Source: Gaeumannomyces sp. JS-464
Lineage: Eukaryota > Ascomycota > Sordariomycetes > Magnaporthales > Magnaporthaceae
Direction: 5' to 3'
NCBI GenBank assembly: GCA_002197995.1
Contig: NGZR01000002.1
Location: 4,030,001 to 4,094,000 of the forward strand
DNA length: 64,000 bases
The notes beneath the pieces are model-generated. The model ran no database searches. It was given only the letters and a program-made list of their open reading frames with translations, and was not told where the DNA came from. A program made the translations under genes and the position numbers. Of the stretch, positions 36,763 to 47,195 are shown one piece after another (the stretch's first letter is position 1; every line of letters begins with the position of its first letter).

Positions 36763-37247
36763 TTACGAGACTTTGCACAGTACTGTCCCACCAACCCTCT
36801 TGTTCACAGCTTCCCTGGCCTCCAGGACACCCATAGATGTGGTCAAAAATAGACATTCGCCTAGATAGAGACCCTTGATGTATCCGTGGTCAAACCCTCT
36901 GATGACCTTCTCAAGTCCATTGAGGTTGCAATTGATGCGCCGGCTCGGCTTGCTGATGGGTTGAACGTCCTTCATGACGGGATTGTTCTCCCAGTACTTG
37001 AGCCCGAGCCACAGCCGGCGTGTGGCGACGTTTGCGGTCGTGACGGGCTCGGCCTGGTATGTGAGCAGGGCCTCGGGCGGCGGCGGGTCGGGCCGGCGCG
37101 GGTGACGGATGATATGAGGCCGGCGCGGTGCAGCGCCAGGGCCAGTCTGAGGTTGTACTTTGTGTTGGGCACCGACGTGAGGCCGAGACGCGCCTTGCTG
37201 GCGTTCTGCAAATGCGAGCACATGTTGACTATGCTGTGGATCCCCAT
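36763..37247 (-). CDS. MRPS8: Mitochondrial small-subunit ribosomal protein uS8m (one frame break)
   Basis: Reads from ATG at 37247: VNMCSHLQNASKARLGLTSV, NTKYNLRLALALHRAGLISS, then after a frame break VATRRLWLGLKYWENNPVM, ISKPSRRINCNLNGLEKVI, ECLFLTTSMGVLEAREAV and the end GGTVLCKVS. This is the arrangement of fungal mitochondrial S8 (Mrps8), which binds 15S/16S rRNA helix 21 and seeds the platform of the small subunit. One base is missing in the GC-rich stretch at about 37085-37105. Adding it gives 161 residues, the normal length for the family. The encoded N-terminus has no long cleavable presequence, as is usual for this protein. It is one of three mitochondrial translation genes here (with PET123 and MEF1). 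Confidence 0.88.
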
Positions 37248-38456
37248 CTTGGAATCGTGGGCTCCTCGATCGAGGTGTTTTCTTTATCGTGAAGTCGGAT
37301 CGCCCCTCGCTCTCCTCCTCGCAGCCTCGAAGCGAGACCCCCGAGGAGCCACAAAAGCAGAGACGAGGGTGTCGGCTGGTGGGTGGTCGTTTTCGCTTCC
37401 AGGACCGCTGTGTCCGCAACGGCGGCCGCTCGCGTGTCCCGGGGAAGAGCTAGGTGGCGGAGTTGTCTCGACGGATCGCGGGGACGGACCGGGGCTCGTT
37501 TGCTGCTCTCGCCTGCTGCTCAGTCCGTTTCGGTGAGATGGCGGGGGTAGGTACCAGCCACGCCTAGGTACTTGTGTTTCTTCGAGCGAGCGGCAAAGTC
37601 TTGCGCAGTATAGTACCAATTTCCCAAGCCGCCGTCGAGTCAAATCGTCAAATCTTCAAACCACCAAGCTCGAAGCCGCCCCGGCGCCGTGATTCGATGT
37701 ACGGATAGTATTCCGACCGCCCAAGAAAAAGTCGGGCGAGCACGGACCTTCTGTCCCGCGGCGCGCCAGGGCATCCGATCGAATCGAATTGAGAAGCGTT
37801 GGAACTGGGGATCCACATGCACCGCATCAGGCTGATGGCCAGCGCGCGGCCTGAGGGATTGCAGGCGCTGATTGGCCACAGCACCCGTCCCGCCTCAGCG
37901 CGCGGCGGGGCAGACTGAGGATAAGCGCCGAGTCCAGAGTCTTGGTGTGACGGCTCAACCAGCTTCCAGCTCTGCTGTGCAGCTTCATCCACCAAACAGC
38001 CAGCAGAGCTCTGCCTGTCACCGCGCCATCCCGACGCCAGATTGGGCCTTGATTGACGCGCCCCTCATATCACACGGCAAGGGCCAGGGTTTATTTTTTT
38101 TTTTTTCCCTTGCCATGTGCCCTGGCGACCGTCAGTATATATGGCGGCAGAGGGTCTTGTGGAAACCCCTCCCGCAGCGTAGGTCTCTTTGCATCGCATC
38201 GCATTGCATCGCGTCGCATTCTCTTTTTGTTCCTTAGTCTCCGCTGCTCGCCTTCTACAAACCCCCATCCGTCTGCCAATCAAGTAACTCCGCTTGACGG
38301 CCTAGCTCTCCCACTTGCAAGACGCAAGCGTCTTCCCGGCCTACAAGTCTGATCTGCTTACGACTACCCCGCGATTTTGTTGTTGTCCCTTGGCACTACT
38401 CTTTCGCTGCCCTTCCTGCCGAGCCGGGTGGCAGCTAGAGCCGGCCTGTAATCATA
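37248..38456. promoter_or_regulatory. Divergent promoter region between MRPS8 and the gene at 38457
   Basis: No gene seen. It includes a T run (about 38093-38107), a TATATAT-like element near 38140 and CATCG/CATTG repeats at 38191-38220. Confidence 0.5.
38191..38220 (+). repeat. GCATC-type short repeat
   Basis: Five to six units of GCATC/GCATT/GCGTC in tandem in the leader region of the next gene. Confidence 0.65.
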
Positions 38457-40044
38457 ATGGCGTGCAGGCCAGGAGAGGAGAACGTGGCGACACTGTAAGT
38501 CTCGTCATTGTCGGCAGCCATCACCAGGCGCCCGAAAGATCGGATGGCAAGCGAAACATGGCGGCCCTCGTAAGCGGCGTGTCATGGCCATTCCCTAGCG
38601 GGCTTGGTGCTCTCGGCTGACGTCTGTCGCCGCGCTCTCTCGCAGGTTCGGTGACATACACTATTTCTACGGAGCGCCGACTGAGGACCCGCCCCACCAT
38701 CGGTTTGAGAAGGGATCCTATGTCTATCTGTTCGAAAACGCGGCCGAGGGGCGGGCGCGCATCGAGATAGCAAACCGTCCTGGGACCGATGATTTGGACG
38801 CCTTTGACGGCTGTAAGAGACCTCGCTTTGCTACCTGGGCGATCACATGCTGACAGCGCCCGCAGTCCTGGATAGCACAAACGTGCGGTACTCATACAAG
38901 CAGCAATGCGTCGTCGGCATCACGGTCGGCCAGGTGCCCGACCAGGAGCAGTGGCATCTGCCATGGTTCGACCCGCGCAACGAGGCAAAGTACCACTACA
39001 AGCTCCACTCGCTCGACATCTACTTTTGGACCCCCCAGGACGCCTTGCAGTTCGTCAACGGCATCCGCCGCGTTTTGCCCCCGGGCCAGGTTGACGTCCA
39101 GGACGAGCCCGGGCCCCCGCCCCGTCAGCAGCATCACCAGGCCCATGACGCCAGCGGCCTGGTCCAGAAGCTCGAAAGCGCCGCCATCTCATCTGAGAAG
39201 GCCCCTGAGCGCGCTGCCAGTGGCTCCGGAGGTGCCCCGTCCTTCGCCGCCCGCCCCTTTCTGCCGTGTCGGCGGGCGACCGAGAATACCACTTCACCGC
39301 CGCCCCGCCTCCCCCGCCGCAGTCCTTCGCTCCGATGGCATATAACCCCGCCGCCCCGGCCGCGCCCGAGACCGTCAGGCACCGCGAGAAGACGCCACCT
39401 CCGCCCGACGGCGGCATCAACCCGCTGCATCAGACCATAGCCTACGACGCCTCAACCCCGTTCTCGCCCGGGCTCGCGCCGAGCGGTATGGCGGGCCCCC
39501 TCAGCCCGGCAATCCCGCCGCCCCAGTTTGGCCAGATCCCCGGGGCGCCCACGTTCCCCGGCCCGCCTTCGATGCCGCCCCCGCCCTCGGGTGTAGCCAG
39601 CCCCGGCCTCCCACCCGCGGGCTTCGGCAGCCACCCAGGCTTGGCTCGCGCGCAAACTCTGCCTGTCGCCAGCAGCCCGTATGGCGCTACCTTTCCGGGG
39701 AGCCCCGGGTTCGCGCCGCCACAGCAATTCCCGGGCCTCCAGCAGCAACACCAGCAGCCCCAACAGAACCCAACTCCACCTGCCCCAGGGACTCCCGGGC
39801 TGCCGCCACCGCCACCGGCCCCGGCCCAAAGGCACTCCCCCACTAGTGGTGGCGGCGGGGCCAGGGGATGGTTTCTATGGATTACTCGATCCACCAGCAG
39901 GCGTATCGCCCCGACGAGGGCGAGATGGAGCACAAGTACAAACAGAAGTCGGACCGGGAAACGAGGAAGCTCGAGAGCAACGCTTACAAGCTCGAGAAGG
40001 GTGTCACCAGCATGTTCAAGAAGTTTGAGAAGAAGTTTGGTTGA
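38457..40044 (+). CDS. Unknown fungal protein: globular N-domain, Pro-rich middle, Lys-rich C-terminal helix (two frame breaks)
   Basis: Exons 38457-38494, 38646-38812 and 38866-40044, with GTAAGT and GTAAGA donors and CGCAG acceptors. Two missing bases, near 39250-39262 and in the G run near 39855-39861, restore one frame of 461 residues. Residues about 1-160 look globular: TLFGDIHYFYGAPTEDPPHH, GSYVYLFENAAEGRARIEI, QCVVGITVGQVPDQEQWHLP, YYKLHS-like YHYKLHSLDIYFW and DALQFVNGIRRVLP. This suggests a beta-rich fold such as a PH-like domain, but that is inference. Residues about 200-400 are Pro/Ala/Gly-rich and probably disordered. The end, after SMDYSIHQQAYRPDEGEMEH, is a basic amphipathic helix finishing MFKKFEKKFG. 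Helical ends of this kind can bind membranes. I recognise no named family. Confidence 0.72.
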
Positions 40045-41075
40045 TTTCTCCGGGGGCGGTTTATGTCTGTGCGTCGCTGGAGTGATTCATCACATGTCTT
40101 TTCTGTTTGTGGAGTCACGGGTGCCTACCTATGTGTGTGCATAAGGGCGTGATTTCGAGTTGGATAATAAATTTACAAGGAATACTCGAATGTCTAAGCC
40201 TCCTATTCCACGTCCAAGACGTTGGCACCTCGCGTGTGCCTTGGCGAGGAAGCAACCGCGTTGACTCGAATAAAGGAATCGGGAAGTAAACTGGGAAAGG
40301 TGTCGGAAAGAGGAATAGCAGACGAAAATAGTTATAACACAGGAAACAAGACAGACTGGGGTATTGACGGGTCATCTTTTTTTTTTTTTTTTTTTTTTTT
40401 GCTGTGAGGCCCCAAAGTTGCTAAGGTTTACGCATAAGGTAGCTACCTATGAAGTAACCCGTAGCGAACATAGCCGTGGATGTTGCAGTACTATGGCTTG
40501 AATGGAGCATCTTTCACTGAGACCAACGAGAAGCTGGACTGTGGTTAAATGGCGCCAAAGCTCAAGTCCTCGGAGAAAGCGATTGCCAATCCAATAGGTA
40601 CCATACACGTACAACAGAAAACTACCTCTACATGAAAAGAAAGGACTCCGCCAGCCATTTGCGCCCAGTGATATAGCAAACAACAGTACCGCATGCCGTA
40701 GGTGGGTACGTAGGTATAGTGTAAAAGCAACAAAGAGCAGCTGAGGACAAGATACAAGGTGAACAGCCCACTATCACCACTCCACTAGCCTTCCATGGTA
40801 TATCTCTGCCTACCCCATGCCACGCCATTCCCGAGCCCCAAGCCCCTATCTATCCATATGCGATCCATCCTTTTTCCTTTGGACCTTATCCTTCCATGGT
40901 ATCTTTGGGGTCTCTTCTGTGCGTCGTACAACCAACCACGTTAATACAACTGAATATCTTTTTTAATTATTTTTGTAATTTTTGTCCCTTTGAGTCTCCT
41001 CACTTTCCTGCCACTTGCGTATTTCTCCCACTCGTTGATTCTTATCGGAACCCATTGGGACGCGGGTGTTCGTTA
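40045..41075. other. Convergent intergenic region with a run of 24 T
   Basis: No gene seen. A homopolymer of T lies at about 40377-40400. This region holds the 3' flanks of both neighbours. Confidence 0.55.
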
Positions 41076-42556
41076 TTATCTCCCGGTCTCGCAGTTGATG
41101 GCTCGATGACGATCTGTGGGAGAGTCTGGAAGTTCAAGTTGGGTAGCTGGGGTGAGGTGCTGCTGCTGATTGGTCCTGGTTGGCGGGGCCAGCTGATCGG
41201 CTACGTGCTGGGACAGGCGCCGCCCCGGGGGCGGGCCCGGGTAATCAGGGGGCGGCTCGTTGAAGTGTGGAGTGTTTGGAGTAGTGCGTCCCGAGCCCGG
41301 AAGGCTAACGTTGTGGAAGCTTCCGGCGGGATCGTCGTTGAGGCTAACCTCGTCGTAGCCCGGGGGTGCCCTCCGTGACAGGTAGCCTCCGCCCAGGTCG
41401 GCCTCGGCCGAATCGATCATTTCGGGGCTGGAGCCGGCGTGGATGGTGCTTGCCGACGAAAGACGCCGCGGGCGTGAGGAGGCGCGCGAGCGGCGGCTCA
41501 GGCCTGGCGACAGGCCGGGAGAGTTGCGTGGCGACTGACCAGGAGACCCCGGTTGGCTGCGGTACGTCTCGACACTGAGGACGGAGCTGCTGCGCGGGCG
41601 TCCCGCAGCCTGAGACCTGCGATCCGAGAGGCTGGTCCCGGGGCGGGTGGAGGCGGCGATGCTGAGGGCAGCTATGCTCGCAGTGTCGCTGAGGAGCCCC
41701 ATACGCTCGCTCTCGTTGCTATTCGCGCGGGCACGTGTGCCGTCGTGACGCACCAGGCCAATCTCAGCGTAACTAACGCTGCTAACTGCACGCTGGCGGT
41801 TCTGCTTGGCCTGGTCCTGGGCCTCGCGGAGGGCCTCGATTTCCTCGGTATTGCTAACACGCGCAGCGCGTGCCTCATTCGCGGATGGCGCGCATGGCTA
41901 CTATGTCGTTCTCGACACGGGCCTGCTCCCGACGCTGGTTCCGCAGCTCACGTTCGGCGGCCTGACGGCGCCTGGCCTCACGGATCTGGAAAAGGCCCTC
42001 CATCTCCTCGTCGCGCAGCGCCTCCTCCTCCTCAGTCGTAGGCAGCTCTACGACGACATCGATGCCGTCCCGCTCGCCCTCGACGCCCAGAACCTGCTCT
42101 CCTTCGGAGACTTGGGTCCGGTACGCGGGAAGAGTCATAACGGATCGCACCGATGTGTGCCGGTCGATGGTTACGGCGGCATTCGACGACGATTGCATGG
42201 GCTCCGTGGTTAGCGTGGCTTCAGACGAGCCCTGGCCGCTGCGCTGGTTTCCCCCGCTACCTGGTCCGCCCCATCGCCCGTTTCCATTCCCACCAGGCCG
42301 TATGTAGCGGATCGACGATGGCGTCCAGTTTATCCATATCCTCTTGAGGAAGGGAGTCGGAATGTATTTCGGCTCGGGGTGCCTAGCTCGAAGGCTCCGA
42401 AGATATATAGTGAACAGAGTGAGGAGGATGAGACCTGCAACCACCGAAGCGATGATCTAGACACAGTAAAGAAAAGTTCCTAGGTCAGCGAGATGAAGAC
42501 AGTATATAGGCGCAGGCAGAAAACCGGGCGCTTACAATTGCAGTCGGGGAGGACAT
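41076..42556 (-). CDS. Uncharacterised single-pass membrane protein with long Ser/Arg-rich cytosolic tail (one frame break)
   Basis: Exon 1 is 42556-42536 (seven codons, donor GTAAGC) and exon 2 is 42456-41076 (acceptor CTAG). The N-terminus [20 protein letters not shown] plus [13 protein letters not shown] is a membrane helix followed by positive charges, so the tail should face the cytosol. Next come [20 protein letters not shown], a Gly/Ser stretch, and [21 protein letters not shown] charged coiled coil then runs from [20 protein letters not shown] through MRAIRE. After a frame break near 41875 it continues [35 protein letters not shown] and a Ser/Pro-rich region with [10 protein letters not shown], possibly a PPxY-type ubiquitin-ligase (Rsp5) site. 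The break is one extra base or two missing. Total about 466 residues. An upstream in-frame ATG at 42682 is possible but less likely. Function unknown. Confidence 0.75.
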
Positions 42557-45283
42557 GGCGCTGCCCTTCGGCCGAGACTCGTCTCTGTCTCTGGAGTATA
42601 TCCTCGAGGTGGGTTGCAAGCTCCGGCGATAGAAAGTCGCCGCCGCAAGGGCGGGCGCCGCATCCGGTTTCCTCAGGTACATGGTAGGTAGGTAGATATG
42701 GGTGTCCAGGAAGTGGTCCAGGAAATGTGGCGAATGGGGAAGGTTCCCGTATGTGTGCAGGCGGAGAGTGCAGGTGTATTCGCGCGCGGTCTGGCCCGTG
42801 GCCGCCGTGGGCGGTTGAGGCTGTTGCTCGGATCGCGGAGCGAAAGCGCTGTGCGGGCGGGCAGATCTATAGGTGGGTTTGTCCGACAGAATGCATCATG
42901 GCATAGACCGTTGAGCGGGCGCAGAGTCCGGGCTTGTGAGACGACGCGAGTACCGGTTGGAGAGGGTGATTTAGAGCTTATTAGAACGGGCGCGGTTTGC
43001 AGGATCGGAGGGACCGCGGGGTCGCGCGGCGAAGGGGCGCAAAGCAAGCAAAAGATTAGAGTAGAGGTAGTTGTGACAGGGGAGTCGCAAAGCTCAAAGC
43101 AGGATACACAGCCGCGACAGCGTTGGCGAGAAAAGACCAGACGAGCAAAGACGGAGGACGGCAGTTGGTGGAGGAGAAGAGGGCGTAAAAAGAGCGTGTA
43201 GATCAGGTAAGGCAAAGGAAACGAACAAGAGGAGCGGGAGCTGCTCGATTCCACATAACCTCTGGGCTAGTCTGGTCTAGGTGAAGCTGACAGGAGGAAG
43301 GCGACGGCGGCGGCAGACCACCACCAACGACAAAGGCGGGCAGGGCAGGGCAGCGGCGGCGACGTCCGCAGCATGCGGCCAGGGGCAGAGTCCCCACCGC
43401 GCAAAGAGGGCTGGCGATCGTTGCGACGGACAAAATTGGGGTGGGGGGAGGACCCGAACTGGCTGCGATCCATCAACGGCTCCTGCGGGCCAATCAGCGC
43501 CATTCAGCTGGCGCACGCCCAGCGTCGAGGAGGGGCGAGGCCGGCGCCAGCAGGGGTAGTGCTGACGGAATATATTCGTACCACGCACACGCGCACCATG
43601 AATAGCCCCTACCAGTATTGGTGGTGAGCGCAGGTGCTTGCCGTTTCCTGTTTCCACGGCCTTGGAGCTGTTTGGCGAGGCATGTCCAACCCTTCGATTG
43701 ATGAAGATGCGGTCCGCTCACCAATTGGAAGCTGGTATCTGAGCTTTCGCCTTGGTAACCCAACTCACAATTCGTGTGCTCGTACAGTATGTTCGCTTCC
43801 CCAGGCAGCAGGGCGCAGGCAATGTGGGCGACCTTCAGAACCCCGCCCTGGGTGGCTGGGTTGCGCTGGCTGCAGCAAAGATTTGCGGTTTGAAGGATTC
43901 GGCCTCGACGTCGTGGTCCAATAGGCGCCTGACAAGCACCCCCTTGGCCGTCAGTCTGTCTGCCTTTTCCTCTCTCCCGTTCGATACGAGGTTACTGATA
44001 AGGAGCATGTGCGGGCAAAGCAATTGGATTTCTTGCGCGTCTTTTTTTCGTCATCGACGATCGACAAAGCCCGTGCATCCATCGCGACATCCATGGGTTT
44101 GAGCAGGAAGTTGGTTCCATGGCAGCTGCACTGGCAGCTGCACCAGCGGCGGCTGTTGGTCGGGTCCCAATTGATGTCAGAGAGTCCGGAACTTGGGCGA
44201 CCTTGCTAAAAACGGCAGAAGCAACATGGCCTCTGATGCTACCGTAGCCTTCATGTTCCACGTTCCCGTGCTGTCCGCATGCCCCGTCAACCCGACGCCT
44301 GGCGCTAACCTGCCCAGCCCAGCCCCAGGGGCTCACAGCCGCCCTGCCTCCCCATCTGTGCTTTTGTGCACGACGCCGCACCGCAGTCGGATGCATGTGG
44401 CTTGGGGCCAAGAACTCGCCAGAGCGTGACGAGAGAAAAACTAGCGAGTGCGCAGACCTGGAGTGGTTACGTTCCCAAAAGAGGGACGGAGGGCTTTCCA
44501 AGCCACACTTGGAACCAAATCAGCACTCACTCGGCCATGTCATCACACTTTATCCGATCTCGCTTGGAACCCAGGGGACGCCTGCCGAAGGAAATTGCTC
44601 TGGGGCCGTCCCTAGGGCCGTCGCTTCCTGGCATGGGCCTGCACGCAATTGCAGGCATTTATGGCGGCCTGACCTTGGCTGCCTGGCCGGGCCCACCGAG
44701 ATCTGGGTGATGATGCGAGCAAACCCTCTCAAGCCCTCCTCAGCACCAACCGGCGAGAACACCTCCATCGCCAGCCCGTCAGCACCGCTGGGCTCTATCG
44801 AAATTTCGCTGAGCTCAGCAGCACGCCCCCAAACCCCGTCCACGGGCATCAGTGCAAGTGCTGACAATGGATTGCATACAAGAAAAAATTGTAACTTTTT
44901 TTCTGTTCATTTCTGTTCCTGCATACGTCTACTGACTGCGAGCGCACCGCCACAACCAACAAAAACTGGAGAAGGCAAGCGCGCAGATGCAATAGAAGCT
45001 AAAATCGCCGCCCCCGGCCCGGACCCAGAAGGCCAATTACACTGCGCCGCTCAAGGGTGCTACGCCCAACCAACATCACTGATCCTGACTCTCCAGCAGC
45101 AGTGCATCGGTCAAGAGGTCGAGATTCCCACAGACGCCGATTCTCCTCGCCGCATTCCATTGGCTACCCTAGCGCCGGGAATGATGTAGAATCCTTGCCG
45201 TGCGTGCTCTCTGCCTCCACCAACCACCAGTGCCACCATTCTGCACGAGAGCTCTCCTGGGAGAGAAAGATCCCCGTCCCGAC
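42557..45283. other. Intergenic region
   Basis: The first part (42557-43300) is the probable promoter of the membrane-protein gene, with a GGTAGGTAGGTAGA element at about 42684-42697. The rest shows no gene; frames of up to 264 codons at 44395-45189 lack domains. Confidence 0.5.
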
Positions 45284-45625
45284 CTAGGGCAGACGAGCTG
45301 GACCGAGAAGTGCCAACCCCGTCCGGCTGGCGTCAGTGTTCGGGAGCTGCTCGGGCTGGGACGCCTGGTCGCTTGGCCCCTGATCCGTTACCACCGCATT
45401 GATAGCCTGCTGCCGCTGCCGCTGTCCGTCCGTGATGGCAGCCTGGATATAACCACTTCCGTAGAGCCAGCCGGGGTATTGGTAAGGAGGCTGCTGGGGA
45501 GGCCGCTGGGGAGGCCGCTGTGGCGGACCCTGTTGGCCGCTGGCGCCGCTCCCTCCATTCGCGCTTCCTGAGGACTCGGCTAGCTGCCCAGGGTTTCCGC
45601 CGGTCTGGTCCTGGCTGCTCGCCAT
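45284..45625 (-). CDS. Possible small Pro/Gln-rich protein, 113 residues
   Basis: From ATG at 45625: MASSQDQTGGNPGQLAESSG, then a Gly/Ser segment, three PPQRPPQ units, YQYPGWLYGSGYIQAA, QRQRQQAINAVV and a polar tail ending GLALLGPARLP. The composition is that of a disordered protein with one aromatic patch. No domain, signal peptide or splice evidence is present. The gap of about 3 kb around it is otherwise empty. It may be real or a by-chance frame in GC-rich DNA. Confidence 0.35.
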   Translation of the reverse strand: MASSQDQTGGNPGQLAESSGSANGGSGASGQQGPPQRPPQRPPQQPPYQYPGWLYGSGYIQAAITDGQRQRQQAINAVVTDQGPSDQASQPEQLPNTDASRTGLALLGPARLP

Positions 45626-47195
45626 ATTTACTGGTCTGGATGTTCGTCTCCGAACGATGCTGTTTCTTATGAGTCGTGCTCTGGTTTTCTGCTTCTGCCG
45701 ATAGTAACGATGACGGACATGATATCCAAGGAAAAGTGATGCATCTCCCCCACCAAGCAAAGCCGATTACGAGACGCCATGTTTTCCTATAAGTACGCGC
45801 CCTAGGGTGACGCAGCTTGTGCGTGACGAGGCAGAGATATGTCCGAGGGAAGTACAATCGAAGCCGTGTGATTCCCAAGGAGTGAACGGTTCATTGTCAT
45901 ATAAAGCATCAGTCTCAGAACTGCGCGAGACTCAAAATGGCCATTCTGGTGCGACCGAGCTACAATATCCACGTGGGTGAGCAACGTTGGTTCATGGAAG
46001 AGCGATACTGTATCTATTCTAGAGGTAAGCGGGCAACGCCCGTCAAGCTATTTCGGCGCCAGAATCTTAGTGACTGATGATAATCACCAAAAGCCATGTC
46101 GCTCTTCATACCACCCCAACACCCTCGCCCAAGCCATCCAACTTCTAAACCCGTCTAGCCGGCCCTGCCCTGCCCTCCTCGGCAAGCCCAGAGGCGCGGT
46201 AGACCTCGCCCTCGCACGTGCCCGCCGACGGCGGCGAGGTGCCGGCCGTGTTATGGTCTTGGTACGACAACGGGGCGGATCGCTCGCCGCGTGTGCCGCG
46301 GAGACGGCGCCAGAGGGACGCCAGAACGTCTCCCACCGGTCCCAGCCTCATGCCCTCGCGGCTTCTGCCCGTCGGCGCCTGGGCCGGGAGTGTTTGTGTA
46401 TAGCCGGCCATGGTCAACCGGAACACTTTTATGATTTGATTGTGGTGGCCGAATTTATTGTATTGAGCAGGGCGGAATGCACCCCCTGCTCAGCTTTCCC
46501 TTGCAGGCCAACGGTAGAGTTGTTTGATATATATGCCCGCAGCCAAAATTGGGGATCGTAGGGATGATGATTGACGAAGCTGGACAAATTTCTTTGTGTC
46601 CTGTAACATCTCATTGTTCTCCCCTGCTCTTTTACAATCGGACTCTTTGAGTTTTCTTTCCTCCTGTCGTCAGTGAAAGAAAAAGCTATGGTATTGGTCA
46701 CGTGGCGCTATCATCAAAGACCAAAAGGACCCTGGGTCAACAAAGGGTAGAGAAAACTCCAGAAGAAAAAGTAGTTTGTTCATTTCGCAAGCATCAGCCC
46801 AGACCAGCAAGTTGGCTTGGCAGAATTCTAGTCAGAACAGTCGGCAAGACTCTGGTCTGAGTATCACCGAGAGAGCCTACGGAAGTAATTGCTTTGTGCA
46901 GGTGTCAAGCGGGTATCACTTCGAATCTGATAGTCTGTCTGTAACGACGGCTGATTCCACAAAGCGCGGGTTCGTGCTATGATGCATCGCCTATGTCCAG
47001 TCAGAGACAGTTGTTTGGACACCTCAAGGGCGGAAGCGACAACTCTGTCGCCTTCTGTTTGCTTGTGCCGTGGCCACAACAGTCCACGCCACCTAGATCG
47101 TGGATCTTCATTGACGCACAGGAAATCTTACCCCGACGGGCAAACAAAGCTGTGTAAGGGAGTTGGCCCGCTCCCTGTATTGCGCCTGTTGGCAT
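45626..47195. other. Intergenic region
   Basis: No gene seen. Open stretches (45977-46561, 46776-46982) have no recognisable features. The right end is the 3' flank of NOG2. Confidence 0.5.

Noticed and set aside
44395..45189. Plus-strand frame of 264 codons
   Set aside because: No motif, mixed composition, overlaps other frames; no splice or promoter support.
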